From Chitinophaga sp. CF118 (GTDB lineage: Bacteria > Bacteroidota > Bacteroidia > Chitinophagales > Chitinophagaceae), in the NCBI RefSeq assembly GCF_900112615.1, contig NZ_FOMK01000005.1, positions 1 through 64,000 of the forward strand: a stretch of 64,000 bases of DNA, written 5' to 3'. A program made the position numbers and the translations under genes. Below the pieces are notes generated by a model, which made no database searches, was not told where the DNA came from, and saw only the letters and a program-made list of their open reading frames with translations. Below, one piece after another: positions 8,721 to 18,805 of this stretch. Within the stretch, counting starts at the first letter, position 1, and each line of letters opens with the position of its first letter.

Positions 8721-9740
8721 ATGAAGAGATTATTGATTCTACTGCTTCTGGCTTTATCTTCAGTTGCTTATGCACAGTTATCTTTTTACAATAGTGACGC
8801 TTACTGGTCTAACTTCTGCCTGCAGACCTCCTGTGTGGAAGCCTCTGTTACGGATACCTGCCTGGTATTTGTAAGTAACCGTCACCTTCATCCGGATAAT
8901 CTACGTTTTGTGGATGAATATGTGGATACTACTGGTCTTAAATATTTCTTTTTACGAAAACGTGCCGGTAAATGGAATGTTTACCAGGCATCCAGCTTAA
9001 AGGAGGCCATGCTCCTGTTACCAGAAAAAAGAGACATTGTGGTATATACCGAAGGAATGGGTAAGATCTTTACTACCAATGTAGAAAGGGCCTTGCTGAT
9101 GCGGTCACAGTATCATGTAAACGTAGTAATGTTCGATTATTCCAGTATTAATACTACCTACAAGCCTACCAGGAACTTCAACTTTGCAAAGAAAAATGCC
9201 CGGTTATCGGCTCCTGATTATTTCCAGTTATTAAAAACTTTACAGAAGGCACGCCTGGATAAAGAAGACTGGGTACAGGATGTAAAAATCTCTACCTTTT
9301 ACCATAGTATGGGTAACATTATCCTCATGGAAATGATGCAACATCAGCCCTATCAGGATTTAAACAGCCAGCCATTCATTGATAACCTGGTAATAAATGC
9401 GGCCTGTGTGCCACAGAAAAAACATAAAGAATGGGTGGAACATATTCAGTTTGCCAGTAAGGTGTATATACATTATAACCGGACCGACTGGCAACTGAAA
9501 GCTGCACACATCCTTACTTTCAAGGCCCAGCTGGGCGAAAAGGTGAGAAGACAGCGGGCTGCCAATGCGACGTATGTTAATTTTCACGGACAGGGAGAGC
9601 GACAACATAGCTATTTTCTCAACTTTCCCCAGAATGACTACAGGATGACGGACGCTATGAAGGAATACTTTGGCAGTTTATTTACAGGAAATACAGCAAA
9701 ACTGAAGGATGATAAATCGCCTTTACTGATAAGTAATTAG
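8721..9740 (+). CDS. Secreted alpha/beta-hydrolase-like protein
   Basis: 339 residues with a clear Sec signal peptide (MKRLLILLLLALSSVAYA, cleavage near 18-19). The central part has a Rossmann-like order of strands (DIVVYTEGMG, VNVVMFDYSS) and a nucleophile-elbow-like YHSMGN with Ser196, resembling DUF900-type hydrolases of unknown substrate. The first small residue of the usual G-x-S-x-G is replaced by Tyr, so catalysis is not certain. It is alone between a divergent transporter and a convergent dioxygenase, and ends at a shared terminator. The product is likely periplasmic or exported. Confidence 0.6.
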   Translation: MKRLLILLLLALSSVAYAQLSFYNSDAYWSNFCLQTSCVEASVTDTCLVFVSNRHLHPDNLRFVDEYVDTTGLKYFFLRKRAGKWNVYQASSLKEAMLLLPEKRDIVVYTEGMGKIFTTNVERALLMRSQYHVNVVMFDYSSINTTYKPTRNFNFAKKNARLSAPDYFQLLKTLQKARLDKEDWVQDVKISTFYHSMGNIILMEMMQHQPYQDLNSQPFIDNLVINAACVPQKKHKEWVEHIQFASKVYIHYNRTDWQLKAAHILTFKAQLGEKVRRQRAANATYVNFHGQGERQHSYFLNFPQNDYRMTDAMKEYFGSLFTGNTAKLKDDKSPLLISN

Positions 9741-9757
9741 GCCACAAGGTTATAATG

Positions 9758-9798
9758 AATGGGCTCCTGATGTAATTATCATCCACCAGGAACCCATT
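9758..9798. terminator. Bidirectional terminator
   Basis: 9758-9769 pairs with 9787-9798 (11 of 12 positions). It lies between the convergent stops at 9740 and 9801. Confidence 0.65.
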
Positions 9799-9800
9799 TG

Positions 9801-10757
9801 TTATTTCTTTAGTCCTATTTCCCTCAGCCTTTCGTCAAGGTATTCGCCGGCAGTGATAGGCGCATATTCTTTGGGATTTGTATCTGAGATACAGCTCTCA
9901 AGGCAATCAAGTGGCATAACCGATCTCGGATGCAGGAAGAACGGAATTGAATAACGGCTGGTATTCCACATTTCGCGGGGAGGATTTACTACACGATGGG
10001 TAGTGGATTTTAACCGGTTATTCGTTAAGCGCTGCAACATATCTCCTACATTCACCACTATCTGTTCCGGAAGGGAGGTAACTGGCACCCAGTTATTTTG
10101 TTTATCCAGGATTTGCAACCCATCTGCAGAAGCGCCTACCAGCAAGGTTATCAGGTTAATATCTTCATGCTGTTCCGCACGAATGGCAGAAGCAGGTTCC
10201 TTTGTAATAGGCGGATAATGGATCGCTCTCAATATTGAATTACCATTATGTACCTGTGGATCAAAAAAATGCTCATCTAATCCCAGATATAATGCAATAG
10301 CCTGTAGCAGGGAGGTTCCTGACTTTTCAAAAGCCTTGTAGGCATTAAAGAAAGTAGGCGTGAATGGCGGTATCTCTTTCACTACAAGATTATCCGGGTA
10401 TTCGCTACTAACAGGATCGTTGTCTTCAACTGTTTGTCCAAACTGGAAGAATTCTTTAAGGTCAGGCGCATCAAAGCCTTTGGCATGTTCTTTACCAAAA
10501 GATGTATATCCGCGCTGGCCGGCCAGTTCAGGCAATTCATATGTACGTTTTACATCGGATGGTAATGTAAAGAAAAGTTGTACATACTTGTAAAGATCTG
10601 CGATCAGTTCATCCGGAATACCATGATTTTTTACCGCTACAAAACCTACTTCTTCGTAAGCTTTTCCCAGCGCCTGCACAAAGGCAGCTTTGCTGGTGGC
10701 GTCGCCTGAGGTAAAGGCGGCAAGGTCCACAACTGGAATGGAATGAGTTATTGCCAT
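9801..10757 (-). CDS. 2-oxoglutarate/Fe(II) dioxygenase, isopenicillin N synthase family
   Basis: 318 residues from ATG 10757 (MAITHSIPVVDLAAF, the normal start of this family); the frame stays open to 10865, but the extra residues are not family-like. The N-terminal DIOX_N region ends with GFVAVKNHGIPDEL. The iron-binding triad is His197 and Asp199 (EQHEDIN) plus His254 (STTHRVV), and the 2-oxoglutarate-binding RYSIPFF follows at about 264. The enzyme should couple 2-oxoglutarate decarboxylation to hydroxylation or another oxidation; the substrate cannot be told. It lies 46 bp downstream of exbD. Confidence 0.88.
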   Translation of the reverse strand: MAITHSIPVVDLAAFTSGDATSKAAFVQALGKAYEEVGFVAVKNHGIPDELIADLYKYVQLFFTLPSDVKRTYELPELAGQRGYTSFGKEHAKGFDAPDLKEFFQFGQTVEDNDPVSSEYPDNLVVKEIPPFTPTFFNAYKAFEKSGTSLLQAIALYLGLDEHFFDPQVHNGNSILRAIHYPPITKEPASAIRAEQHEDINLITLLVGASADGLQILDKQNNWVPVTSLPEQIVVNVGDMLQRLTNNRLKSTTHRVVNPPREMWNTSRYSIPFFLHPRSVMPLDCLESCISDTNPKEYAPITAGEYLDERLREIGLKK

Positions 10758-10803
10758 AGTAAAAGGTTTTACTTTACTAAGGTAGATTAAAAAGAAGAAA
10801 ATC

Positions 10804-11328
10804 TTATTTGAGGAAAGCCTTTTCTTCTGGCGTAATATCCACCATAGCATATCTGGCCACATCATTGATCAGCATTTCATCCATGATGTCCACTATATTT
10901 TTGTAATTAGCGGAATTGTCTGCTTTGATAAGTACCATCAGGTCATTTTTACCAAAGCGTTTAAATACTTCGCTTCGTTTTGAGAGGATCACATCGCGAA
11001 TGCCGTTTGTGTTCGCATAACTGGTGTGAAGGATCTTTGGAGGATGTTGCAGATCGTTGCCCATACCGGCATAATAGGTGATCTTATCATGAGCACCGAT
11101 AAGGATGGTCAATGCTTTACTATCAGCCAGTGAGGAGGCATCGCCATCATTACGAGGCATGATCAGATCCATTGTTTTAGGCTGTGATAAGGTGGTAGTG
11201 AGCATAAAGAAGGTAATGAGCAGAAAACCCAGATCTACCATAGGTGTCATATCTACGCGGGTACTTAACTTTTTAGAGCGGATGCCGCCCCTGTGGCCAC
11301 TTTGTGTGCCGGTATTCATTTCAGCCAT
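10804..11328 (-). CDS. exbD: ExbD/TolR-family biopolymer transport protein
   Basis: 174 residues from ATG 11328 (the longer frame to 11382 adds an unlikely hydrophobic extension). A short basic cytoplasmic part is followed by the single membrane helix carrying VDMTPMVDLGFLLITFFML, with the essential membrane Asp (MVDLGFL), then a periplasmic domain. ExbD works with ExbB, converting proton flow into motion that energises TonB or, for TolR, Tol-Pal. No exbB, tonB or second exbD is adjacent, unlike the common exbB-exbD-exbD-tonB arrangement. It probably serves the family of TonB-dependent receptors elsewhere. It may be co-transcribed with the downstream dioxygenase. Confidence 0.88.
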   Translation of the reverse strand: MAEMNTGTQSGHRGGIRSKKLSTRVDMTPMVDLGFLLITFFMLTTTLSQPKTMDLIMPRNDGDASSLADSKALTILIGAHDKITYYAGMGNDLQHPPKILHTSYANTNGIRDVILSKRSEVFKRFGKNDLMVLIKADNSANYKNIVDIMDEMLINDVARYAMVDITPEEKAFLK

Positions 11329-11452
11329 AACTAACTGTTTAAAATATACGAAATATGGATAGTGAAATGAAAGCGCTTTCAATAGTATAGATGCAGGGGG
11401 AGAATTATTCCATAAAAGGGAGGTTCTTATATGTTAGTCACTATAAACGAAA

Positions 11453-11487
11453 CTCCCCATAAGTTCCCGGAGGAGTCTTATGGGGAG
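11453..11487 (-). terminator. Terminator of asnS
   Basis: A perfect 11-bp stem, 11453-11463 with 11477-11487. On the minus strand it follows the asnS stop by about 20 bp and leads into a T-rich stretch. Confidence 0.75.
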
Positions 11488-11510
11488 CCATAATATAATC
11501 AGGTTTGATT

Positions 11511-12950
11511 CTAGAATTCTGCGCTCTTTGGTGTGCGTGGGAAAGGAATTACATCGCGGATGTTGCCCATTCCTGTTACGAAGAGTACCAGTCTTTCAAA
11601 TCCAAGACCAAAACCGGCATGTGGACAAGCGCCATAGCGGCGGGTATCCAGGTACCAGCTCATTTCATTTACAGGCAGGTGCATTTCTTCCATACGGGTT
11701 ACCAGTTTATCGTAGTTTTCTTCTCTCTGGGAGCCGCCTACAATTTCACCGATACCAGGGAAGAGAATATCCATTGCGCGTACGGTTTTTCCGTCATCGT
11801 TCTGCTTCATATAGAAGGCTTTGATCGCTTTGGGATAATCTGTTAGAATGACTGGTTTTTTGAAATGTTTTTCTACAAGGTAACGTTCGTGTTCACTCTG
11901 GAGGTCTGCACCCCATTCTTCAATAATATAATCGAATTTCTTGCTTTTGTTTGGTTTGCTGTTCTTCAGAATATCAATAGCCTCTGTGTAGGTAAGGCGC
12001 ATGAATTCATTATTCAGTACAAATTCCAGTTTCTGGATCAGGCCTAATTCGCTGCGTTCCTGCTGAGGTTTCTGTTTGTCTTCTTCTTCCAGGCGTTGTG
12101 CGAGGAATTCGAGATCTTCCCGGTTGTTTTCCAGCGCATAACCTATTACGGATTTGATAAAGGCTTCAGCCAGGTTCATATTATCTTCCAGATCGTAGAA
12201 GGCCATTTCAGGTTCAATCATCCAGAATTCAGCCAGGTGGCGGGCTGTATTGGAGTTTTCCGCTCTGAAGGTAGGGCCGAAAGTATAAACATCGCCAAAT
12301 GCCATAGCTCCCAGTTCTCCTTCCAGTTGCCCGGAAACGGTAAGGTTGGTGGCTTTGCCAAAGAAGTCTTCTTTATAGTCTATTTCACCGTTTTCAGTCA
12401 GTGGCGGATTTTTAGGGTCCAGTGTGCTTACACGGAACATTTCGCCGGCACCTTCTGCATCAGAAGCTGTAATAATAGGAGTATGGAGGTATACAAATCC
12501 TCTTTCATTAAAGAATTTATGTACGGCAAAGGCCAGTGTGTGGCGTATGCGGAAGATGGCACCGAAGGTGTTGGTACGGAAGCGAAGATGTGCTATTTCG
12601 CGCAGATACTCCAGGCTGGGGCGGTTTTTCAGCTGCAGCGGATATTTCTCCGGATCACAGTCTCCCAGTATTTCAAGTTCCACCGCTTTTACTTCTACGC
12701 GCTGACCTTTACCCAGAGAAGGGATTACGGTACCTCTCACGCTGATAGCGGCGCCGGTGGTGAGTCGTTTCAGCACTTCGGGTGTTACAGAGCCCGGTTC
12801 CAGTACAATTTGCAGGTTATTATTAGTAGAGCCATCGTTCAGGGCTATAAACTGGTTGTTGCGGAAAGACCGGATCCAACCTTTTACTACTACATCATAG
12901 TTTGTGTTTTCGTCCAGCAATATTTGCCTGACTTTCACCCTTTGGCTCAT
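11511..12950 (-). CDS. asnS: Asparaginyl-tRNA synthetase
   Basis: 479 residues from ATG 12950 ([11 protein letters not shown]). An N-terminal OB-fold anticodon-binding domain (residues about 15-100, with [20 protein letters not shown]) is followed by a class II catalytic core: motif 1 near [15 protein letters not shown], motif 2 with [20 protein letters not shown], and motif 3 GFGLGFERL near the C-terminus. The Asn-type [14 protein letters not shown] region separates it from AspS. It charges tRNA-Asn with asparagine in the cytoplasm. The longer frame to 13001 is rejected because the extra residues do not belong to the family. A -7-like TAAATTTG on the minus strand at 12972-12979 would give a leader of roughly 15-20 nt. 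Confidence 0.96.
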   Translation of the reverse strand: MSQRVKVRQILLDENTNYDVVVKGWIRSFRNNQFIALNDGSTNNNLQIVLEPGSVTPEVLKRLTTGAAISVRGTVIPSLGKGQRVEVKAVELEILGDCDPEKYPLQLKNRPSLEYLREIAHLRFRTNTFGAIFRIRHTLAFAVHKFFNERGFVYLHTPIITASDAEGAGEMFRVSTLDPKNPPLTENGEIDYKEDFFGKATNLTVSGQLEGELGAMAFGDVYTFGPTFRAENSNTARHLAEFWMIEPEMAFYDLEDNMNLAEAFIKSVIGYALENNREDLEFLAQRLEEEDKQKPQQERSELGLIQKLEFVLNNEFMRLTYTEAIDILKNSKPNKSKKFDYIIEEWGADLQSEHERYLVEKHFKKPVILTDYPKAIKAFYMKQNDDGKTVRAMDILFPGIGEIVGGSQREENYDKLVTRMEEMHLPVNEMSWYLDTRRYGACPHAGFGLGFERLVLFVTGMGNIRDVIPFPRTPKSAEF

Positions 12951-13424
12951 AACTGTTTCAATTTTGGACTGCAAATTTAAGTGATATAGAGGAAACTGCA
13001 TAGGGATTAAAACGATGGGAGACGCAGGACGTGCTCTAAAGAAAATGTTAAATAATACCGGGTTGCAAACACCTGATTGGCAGGAATGTTGATGTATGAT
13101 TTGGGATGAGAACCCGAAAGATGCTATGGGAGGCTGTTTTATGCGATGGGATTGGAGATGATAGCTATTATGGACTAGGGCAGAACTGGCTGGGGGCGTG
13201 CTTTTTTTTTGGATAATAGCGAAACTTGTTTTAATCTTGCGTTACAATCTGCCTGATTAAGTTTTAATTTCCATCTTCATCAGCAGTCCTAAACTCAACA
13301 TTCCCTATCAGATTTAATAACCAGATTAAATTTATTGGACTCAAAAAACAATTATTTGTAATTGGTGTATGTTGGTATGTAGTGGTACCCACCTCACAAC
13401 ACTTCTAAAATTTGACAACACACG
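12951..13424. other. Divergent region between asnS and rho
   Basis: 474 bp with no supported gene. Near asnS there is a -7-like box (12972-12979, minus). 13017-13210 contains several loosely repeated GATGGGA/GATGCTATGGG words and a run of nine or ten T at about 13201-13210, without a clear stem before it. 13211-13424 is the presumed rho leader and promoter region; no convincing TAnnTTTG with a spaced TTG was found. A long rho leader would allow autogenous attenuation, as in other bacteria, but nothing specific is visible. Confidence 0.4.
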
Positions 13425-15134
13425 ATGATGTACGACATCTTACAATTGAACGACATGCTCGTTCCTGAGCTGCTTGATATTGCAGAGAAACTGGATGTGC
13501 CAAACGCCAAAAAATTGAGCAAACAGGATCTTATCTACAAAATTCTCGACAAGCAGGCAGTAATGGCCTCAGAAAGTAACCCGGCCAACGGAGAAGAAAA
13601 AAAGACACGTAAACGGAAATCAGCGAAGGAAGAAGCAGCAGCAGTAGCAGAAGCCGCGTCATCAGACGAAAAACCTAAACGTGGCAGAAAACCAGCTGCC
13701 GGAGTGAAAACAAAGGAAGAAGAGCAGGAAGAGAAAAAAGTGCAGGAACAGCCTAAAGCAAAGAAAAAAGAATTCGATATAGATCTTGATAGCATTCCTT
13801 CTTTAACATTTGATGATGACGATGATGAGATCATTCCTCAGTTCACAGAAGATGAAAACGACGAAGAGGAAGAAGTAATTACATCTTTACCTTCACAGGA
13901 CGATGACGACGAGGAAGAAGAGGATGATGATGATTTTGTGATGCCAGAACTTGAAGAACCTGTTATAGCTGTACAGAAACAGCGTTTCCAGAAGAAAGAA
14001 CCAGCATTCAATATAGAATTTGACGGTATTATTATAAGTGAAGGCGTATTGGAAATGATGCCGGATGGTTACGGTTTCCTGCGCTCCTCCGATTATAACT
14101 ATTTGAGTTCCCCAGACGATATTTATGTTTCTCCTTCCCAGATCAAGTTATTCGGCCTTAAAACAGGTGATACTGTTAAAGGTTCCGTAAGACCTCCAAA
14201 AGAAGGGGAAAAATATTTTGCCCTGCTGAAAGTAGAAACAATCAATAATAAATCACCGGAAGAAGTTCGCGACCGTGTGCCTTTTGATTATCTAACACCG
14301 TTATTTCCCTTCGAGAAATTAAGATTAACCACAACTTCCAATAACTATTCTACCCGTATCATGGATATGTTTACCCCTATAGGTAAAGGCCAGCGCGGAT
14401 TGATAGTAGCACAGCCCAAGGTTGGTAAAACCATGTTGCTGAAAGAAGTGGCTAATGCTATTGCTACCAACCATCCGGAAGTATACCTGATGGTAGTGCT
14501 GATAGATGAACGTCCGGAAGAGGTAACAGATATGGAGCGTAGTGTAAAGGCCGAAGTAATTGCTTCTACCTTTGATGAACCTGCAGAAAAACACGTGAAA
14601 GTATCTGCCATCGCTTTACAGAAAGCAAAACGCCTGGTAGAATGCGGTCATGACGTAGTAATCCTGCTGGATTCCATTACCCGTCTTGCCCGTGCGCATA
14701 ATACCGTGGCTCCTGCATCCGGCAAAGTATTGAGTGGTGGTGTGGAAGCTAATGCGATGCAGAAACCAAAACAATTCTTTGGTGCTGCCCGTAAAATTGA
14801 AAACGGTGGTTCCCTCACTATCCTTGCTACTGCATTGATCGATACCGGTTCTAAAATGGATGAGGTGATCTTTGAAGAGTTCAAGGGTACCGGTAACATG
14901 GAATTACAGCTTGACCGTAAACTGGCCAACAGACGTGTATTCCCGGCTATCGATGTGTCAGCTTCTTCTACCCGTCGTGATGATCTGTTACTTGAAAAAG
15001 ATATTCTGAAACGTTTACATATCCTCAGGAATCACCTGGCAGATATGAATACAGAAGAATCCATGCATTTTATGTTGCAACACATGAGAGGCACAAAGAA
15101 TAATGAAGAATTCCTTATTTCGATGAATGGATAA
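13425..15134 (+). CDS. rho: Transcription termination factor Rho
   Basis: 569 residues, about 150 longer than E. coli Rho. The N-terminal Rho_N helical part (residues 1-45) is followed by a low-complexity insertion at about 46-200: first basic and Ala-rich, then strongly acidic with long Asp/Glu runs. The RNA-binding cold-shock-like domain begins near 205 ([15 protein letters not shown]), and the RecA-like motor carries Walker A PKVGKT near 331-336, Walker [15 protein letters not shown] and the Q/R-loop region. Rho is a hexameric RNA helicase that terminates transcription. Disordered insertions of this kind occur in Bacteroidota Rho. A strong terminator follows directly. Confidence 0.96.
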   Translation: MMYDILQLNDMLVPELLDIAEKLDVPNAKKLSKQDLIYKILDKQAVMASESNPANGEEKKTRKRKSAKEEAAAVAEAASSDEKPKRGRKPAAGVKTKEEEQEEKKVQEQPKAKKKEFDIDLDSIPSLTFDDDDDEIIPQFTEDENDEEEEVITSLPSQDDDDEEEEDDDDFVMPELEEPVIAVQKQRFQKKEPAFNIEFDGIIISEGVLEMMPDGYGFLRSSDYNYLSSPDDIYVSPSQIKLFGLKTGDTVKGSVRPPKEGEKYFALLKVETINNKSPEEVRDRVPFDYLTPLFPFEKLRLTTTSNNYSTRIMDMFTPIGKGQRGLIVAQPKVGKTMLLKEVANAIATNHPEVYLMVVLIDERPEEVTDMERSVKAEVIASTFDEPAEKHVKVSAIALQKAKRLVECGHDVVILLDSITRLARAHNTVAPASGKVLSGGVEANAMQKPKQFFGAARKIENGGSLTILATALIDTGSKMDEVIFEEFKGTGNMELQLDRKLANRRVFPAIDVSASSTRRDDLLLEKDILKRLHILRNHLADMNTEESMHFMLQHMRGTKNNEEFLISMNG

Positions 15135-15140
15135 AGAAAT

Positions 15141-15167
15141 AAAAAAACCGGCTAAGCCGGTTTTTTT
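15141..15167. terminator. Bidirectional terminator between rho and the LytTR regulator
   Basis: Seven A, CCGGC, TAA loop, GCCGG, seven T: symmetrical and effective on both strands. It touches the stop of the minus-strand gene at 15166. Confidence 0.88.
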
Positions 15168-15921
15168 ATTTGTATTGTTTCCAGTTGGCTATTAAATCTT
15201 TCTTCCTCCTTTCCGCTATTTCCAGTTTCTCCCCATTCTTTAACAACAGCTTATTTGTATTGGGAATGATTTGGCTGATCTGCGACAACTGTACCATCTG
15301 CAGGTTATTTACCTGGTAAAAACGTAATGAGCTAAAAAGGTCTGCATAATAACGGAAGGATCTTTCCGCTTGAAACTGCTGTCCATCTGCGAGATTAATG
15401 ATACATTTCTCTATACCGGCTTCCAGGTAAGTGATCTCGTTTACAGGAACAGTGCAATCTTCTCCATTTACCAATGGTACCAGTATATTCAGGGAAACAC
15501 TAAGTCCATTGATGAAATTATTGAGCAATACTTTATAGCGATTCTTACTGGCCTGCGTCTGGATGCGGGTTTTAATGATATGAACGGCAGAAGTAAGGCT
15601 TTCCCTGTCTATCGGTTTCAGGATAATTTCTACCTCACTAAAACGGATAGTATGGAGGAATTTCTTTTCAAAAGCAGTTACAAACACAGCTTCAAAAGGT
15701 GTTTCTTCCTGTGTGCCCATTAACACATCGAACCCTGTTCCATCCGGCATTTCAAGATCAAGAAAAACTAATTGGGGCTGATGTTGTTTGATGGTGGCAA
15801 TGCCATCCGCACAGTCGCTGGCAGTTGCTGCTATCTGTACTTCCGGACAATATTTCTCCAGCATCAGGGCAATGATATCCCTGCTGTTGCGTTCATCATC
15901 TATAATAACGGCCTTTATCAT
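15166..15921 (-). CDS. LytTR-type response regulator
   Basis: 251 residues. The receiver domain (1-120) has Asp8/Asp9, phospho-acceptor Asp55 (VFLDLEMPDGTGFDV) and Lys103 (ILKPI). After a linker with ILVPLVNGEDCTVPVNEITYLEA comes the LytTR DNA-binding domain (about 145-248), including FYQVNNLQMVQLSQI and a C-terminal RRKKDLIANW. The gene lies 25 bp after its cognate kinase, the classical LytS/LytR pairing. The target genes are unknown; LytTR regulators bind direct repeats, but none could be assigned here. Confidence 0.93.
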   Translation of the reverse strand: MIKAVIIDDERNSRDIIALMLEKYCPEVQIAATASDCADGIATIKQHQPQLVFLDLEMPDGTGFDVLMGTQEETPFEAVFVTAFEKKFLHTIRFSEVEIILKPIDRESLTSAVHIIKTRIQTQASKNRYKVLLNNFINGLSVSLNILVPLVNGEDCTVPVNEITYLEAGIEKCIINLADGQQFQAERSFRYYADLFSSLRFYQVNNLQMVQLSQISQIIPNTNKLLLKNGEKLEIAERRKKDLIANWKQYK

Positions 15922-15946
15922 ATATAAAGTGAGTAGGGGTGGCGCT

Positions 15947-18025
15947 TTAAAGTTGGGGGATAAGAATCCTCACAATAGTACCACTTTCCCCAGTATTATT
16001 TTCTGATTTATCTATGATGTTTATATGAATCCCCGTATTGTACATCTTATTGAGCAGTTCTGCTCTGTTGGAACTGATTTCCATCCCGGAAGACTGATGA
16101 TGTTTGGGTAGAGTACGCATTGTTTTGGAGCGCTTGATCCCTATTCCATTATCATCTACCAGGCATTCCAGCATATCGGATTCTATCTGGTTAAAACGGA
16201 TCAGCAGTTTGCCGATAGGATGGTCTGTATTGGTCATCCCGTATTTTACAGCATTTTCTACATAAGGTTGTAGCAGCATTGCAGGGATTTCCAGTTCAGC
16301 AGTGGCAATAGCTGGATCTATAATTATTTCGTATTCCATTTTATTCTCGAAACGCATTTTTTCCAGTCCCAGGTAAGTGCTGAGATAAGCAATTTCGTCC
16401 GATAAGGAAATGAAGTTGCGGCGGGAGAAGTCCAGCGTTTTGCGGATGAGATAAGAGAAATCTGACAGGTATTTCTGTGCATATTCAAAATCCCGTTGCA
16501 TCACGAAGAGCTGAATGGAATTAAGACAATTAAAGATAAAGTGAGGATTAATCTGCGCACGGATGGCTTTCAGTTCAATCTCCGTCAGTTTTTTATCATA
16601 TTCGGTTTCCAGCTGTATTTTACGTTGTTCGTCCAGTTCCTGTTTTTTACGCAGAATTTCCGTGGTCTGTTCTTTTACCAGTTCTTCCAGTTGTTCATTC
16701 AATGTATGCTGTAGTTCTTTGTTTTTGTTTAGTTGTTTTATAAGCAGCTCCTGGGTGCGGGTCCTTTCGTGGTGTACCAGTTTATTCCGGTAGCTCAGTC
16801 CTGCAAGAAAGAACATGGATTGCAGTAATACGCCCAATATAACCAGCAGTGAAGGGGCAGATATTTCTCCTAATGCGCTAATGAGGCCCAGAGGGCGTAT
16901 TAGCATCAGGAAGGAGCCAAGGCAGGCCATGTAAAAACAGAGTGAGCCGAAGAGGAAAAAGCGTACCAGCGGATGGTGGCGGGAACGTTTTGCCAGAGCT
17001 GTAAATACTGCCAGCAACGGAAGCAAAGTAGCAAGATATACATAACTGTAAATCATACCGGGTACCTGGTATTGTTCCCGGGCAATACAGTAAAAGCAGA
17101 CGATGATGATCCCGCCTATGAAAGTAGCCACTGTGGTAAATAGCTTGTCCATGAAGGGATACCGCTCCTGTAAATTCAGATATGCACTCCCAAAGGAGAG
17201 ATATATGAGATAAAAGCAGAACAGCAGTGCCGGAATGTCCCAGTAATATTTAAGCATGGGCCAGCGATAAAATATAGATAGCTGGTAGGGTTTGCTTTCC
17301 AGTCTGAGGGCAAAGAACAGGATCAACCCCAGCATATAGGCTGCAAAATAGAGGTAGGAGCGATCCGGTAATTGGATATAATTGATGATAGCAATGGAGA
17401 GACATACCAGCAACATACCAAGCAATACCTGAATCAGCACTGTTTCTTTGCGGAAGTATTCCAGTTGGCTGTTGCGGAATTGCCCGTATTGCAGTGCATT
17501 ATATAATACGGGCATCAGTGGATTTTCGTTATAGAATTTATTGGTGATATGAAGCAGGAAGCTGCGTGATTGTCCCGGAAGGACTTTCACTTTAAAGCCG
17601 TAGTGTTCCCATCTTTCCACATTATTGTTATCCAGCATAAGGCCGGTTTCCATAAGTAGCTGATAGTTGCCGGTGGCATCCTGTGCATACCAGTACATGT
17701 AATCATGCCATCCCGCAAAAAGCGTAAGTATGGAATCTTTTGTACCGGTATTTTGCACATGCAGCTTCATCCAGCAGTTATGTACTCTCCCGTTGTTCTT
17801 TTTCTGAGTATGAAAAAGTTGGCTGTTGTAGGTAAATGATGATGATAATACCTGTTGTAATGTTAGATGTCCTCCTTTATCTTCAAGGCTCATTAAATAC
17901 GGGTGTAAATCAATACTGGAGGGAAGATTATCAAAATCTGCCCTTAATGTATCTTTTGCCGGTATTGCCCCAAAAATATTGACGGAGTAACAAAACAACA
18001 GTAATAGTATGTAGATACGAATCAC
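15947..18025 (-). CDS. 7TM-DISM sensor histidine kinase (LytS/YehU type)
   Basis: 692 residues. A signal peptide (1-20) precedes a periplasmic 7TMR-DISMED2 carbohydrate-binding-like domain (about 30-170, WMKLHVQNTG and LTLFAGWHDYMYWY). A seven-helix 7TMR-DISM membrane block follows (about 190-410), then a coiled coil (415-470, rich in Glu/Lys/Gln), the His_kinase domain with His495 in AQINPHFIFNCLNSIQ, and a HATPase domain with LQPYVENAVKYGM and DDNGIGI. It phosphorylates the LytTR regulator encoded 25 bp downstream. The sensed ligand is unknown; an extracellular sugar or envelope signal is plausible from the domain class. Confidence 0.93.
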   Translation of the reverse strand: MIRIYILLLLFCYSVNIFGAIPAKDTLRADFDNLPSSIDLHPYLMSLEDKGGHLTLQQVLSSSFTYNSQLFHTQKKNNGRVHNCWMKLHVQNTGTKDSILTLFAGWHDYMYWYAQDATGNYQLLMETGLMLDNNNVERWEHYGFKVKVLPGQSRSFLLHITNKFYNENPLMPVLYNALQYGQFRNSQLEYFRKETVLIQVLLGMLLVCLSIAIINYIQLPDRSYLYFAAYMLGLILFFALRLESKPYQLSIFYRWPMLKYYWDIPALLFCFYLIYLSFGSAYLNLQERYPFMDKLFTTVATFIGGIIIVCFYCIAREQYQVPGMIYSYVYLATLLPLLAVFTALAKRSRHHPLVRFFLFGSLCFYMACLGSFLMLIRPLGLISALGEISAPSLLVILGVLLQSMFFLAGLSYRNKLVHHERTRTQELLIKQLNKNKELQHTLNEQLEELVKEQTTEILRKKQELDEQRKIQLETEYDKKLTEIELKAIRAQINPHFIFNCLNSIQLFVMQRDFEYAQKYLSDFSYLIRKTLDFSRRNFISLSDEIAYLSTYLGLEKMRFENKMEYEIIIDPAIATAELEIPAMLLQPYVENAVKYGMTNTDHPIGKLLIRFNQIESDMLECLVDDNGIGIKRSKTMRTLPKHHQSSGMEISSNRAELLNKMYNTGIHINIIDKSENNTGESGTIVRILIPQL

Positions 18026-18043
18026 TGTTTACGAATAAAAATT

Positions 18044-18274
18044 TTATAACAAACTATCTATTGCCCTTGCCAGTTTATGATCTTTTTCAGTGACCTGATT
18101 ACCGGCATCATGTGTATTTAAATATATTTCCACCTTATTGTAAACATTTACCCAATAAGGATGATGATCCATTTTTTCTGCCACCATCGCAACTTTAGTC
18201 ATAAATGCAAATGCGTCTTTAAAATCTATAAACTCAAAAGTGCGTTGTAATTGGTTGTTTTTTTCTTGCCACAT
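18044..18274 (-). CDS. phhB: Pterin-4a-carbinolamine dehydratase
   Basis: 76 residues, slightly shorter than usual (about 95-110) because the N-terminal segment is brief. The catalytic region is intact: His37-His38-Pro-Tyr-Trp ([18 protein letters not shown]) and His55 in [13 protein letters not shown]. The enzyme dehydrates 4a-hydroxytetrahydrobiopterin so that the cofactor of aromatic amino acid hydroxylases can be recycled. No phenylalanine hydroxylase is adjacent. The gene lies in a minus-strand series and is 18 bp upstream of the 7TM kinase start at 18025, so they may share a transcript. The symbol follows the family and is not proof of orthology. Confidence 0.88.
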   Translation of the reverse strand: MWQEKNNQLQRTFEFIDFKDAFAFMTKVAMVAEKMDHHPYWVNVYNKVEIYLNTHDAGNQVTEKDHKLARAIDSLL

Positions 18275-18353
18275 AACAAAAGAATTTATACATGAAACAA
18301 AAGTTACTGTTCATGAGCGTGATTCGGTGAGGAAGATTGAGCGCGGGCCCACT

Positions 18354-18797
18354 TTAGAAGATGAGGTTCATCTTATTCTTGATGTCTTTGATATCCAATA
18401 AAGATACTAATTGCACCAGCTCTACATGGCGCAATTGATCTATTAATGTTTTTACGTCCTGTTGCTGATAATAGTCCCCTTTTATGAGCCAGAGATAATC
18501 TATATTCTTTAATTCCGGAAGCAGAAATTCTGCTTTACAATGATTGTTATAAAAGTAATGTGCTACAGATTTGGTAGGTTCTTCATATTCAAATACACTG
18601 AAATAGAAGGCCCTCTGGTGTTTGGACAAATTTATTTCCAGGGAATTATTAACCCGGAAATTATAATGCATATGATTATTTATCTGCCAGCATAGCTGGT
18701 AATCACGAGCAGAAGAAACAATGCCTATGAGGAATGTAGACTCAAAGAAATCTTCCAGCAACTGATCCTGATCCAGCTTTAGTTTTAGTACTGACAT
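18354..18797 (-). CDS. IPExxxVDY family protein
   Basis: 147 residues, no signal peptide. It carries the motif LLPELKNIDYLW near residue 93, a variant of the IPExxxVDY signature of a Bacteroidota-only family, and the usual FFESTFLIGIVSSARDYQLCWQIN opening. Family function is unknown; in many genomes it is near pyruvate kinase or ribonuclease genes, which is not the case here. Its start follows the decayed alkyltransferase relic by about 8 bp, so it may have been the gene after it in an older operon. Confidence 0.82.
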   Translation of the reverse strand: MSVLKLKLDQDQLLEDFFESTFLIGIVSSARDYQLCWQINNHMHYNFRVNNSLEINLSKHQRAFYFSVFEYEEPTKSVAHYFYNNHCKAEFLLPELKNIDYLWLIKGDYYQQQDVKTLIDQLRHVELVQLVSLLDIKDIKNKMNLIF

Positions 18798-18805
18798 ATA
18801 TTATC

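Noticed and set aside
12096-12980. A 294-codon open frame on the plus strand
   Set aside because: It is fully antisense to asnS, whose product matches the family end to end. The Phe/His/Tyr-rich translation looks like a codon-bias shadow.
13017-13210. Possible decayed gene or RNA between asnS and rho
   Set aside because: Only loosely repeated GATGGGA words and a T-run without a stem were seen; not enough for a call.
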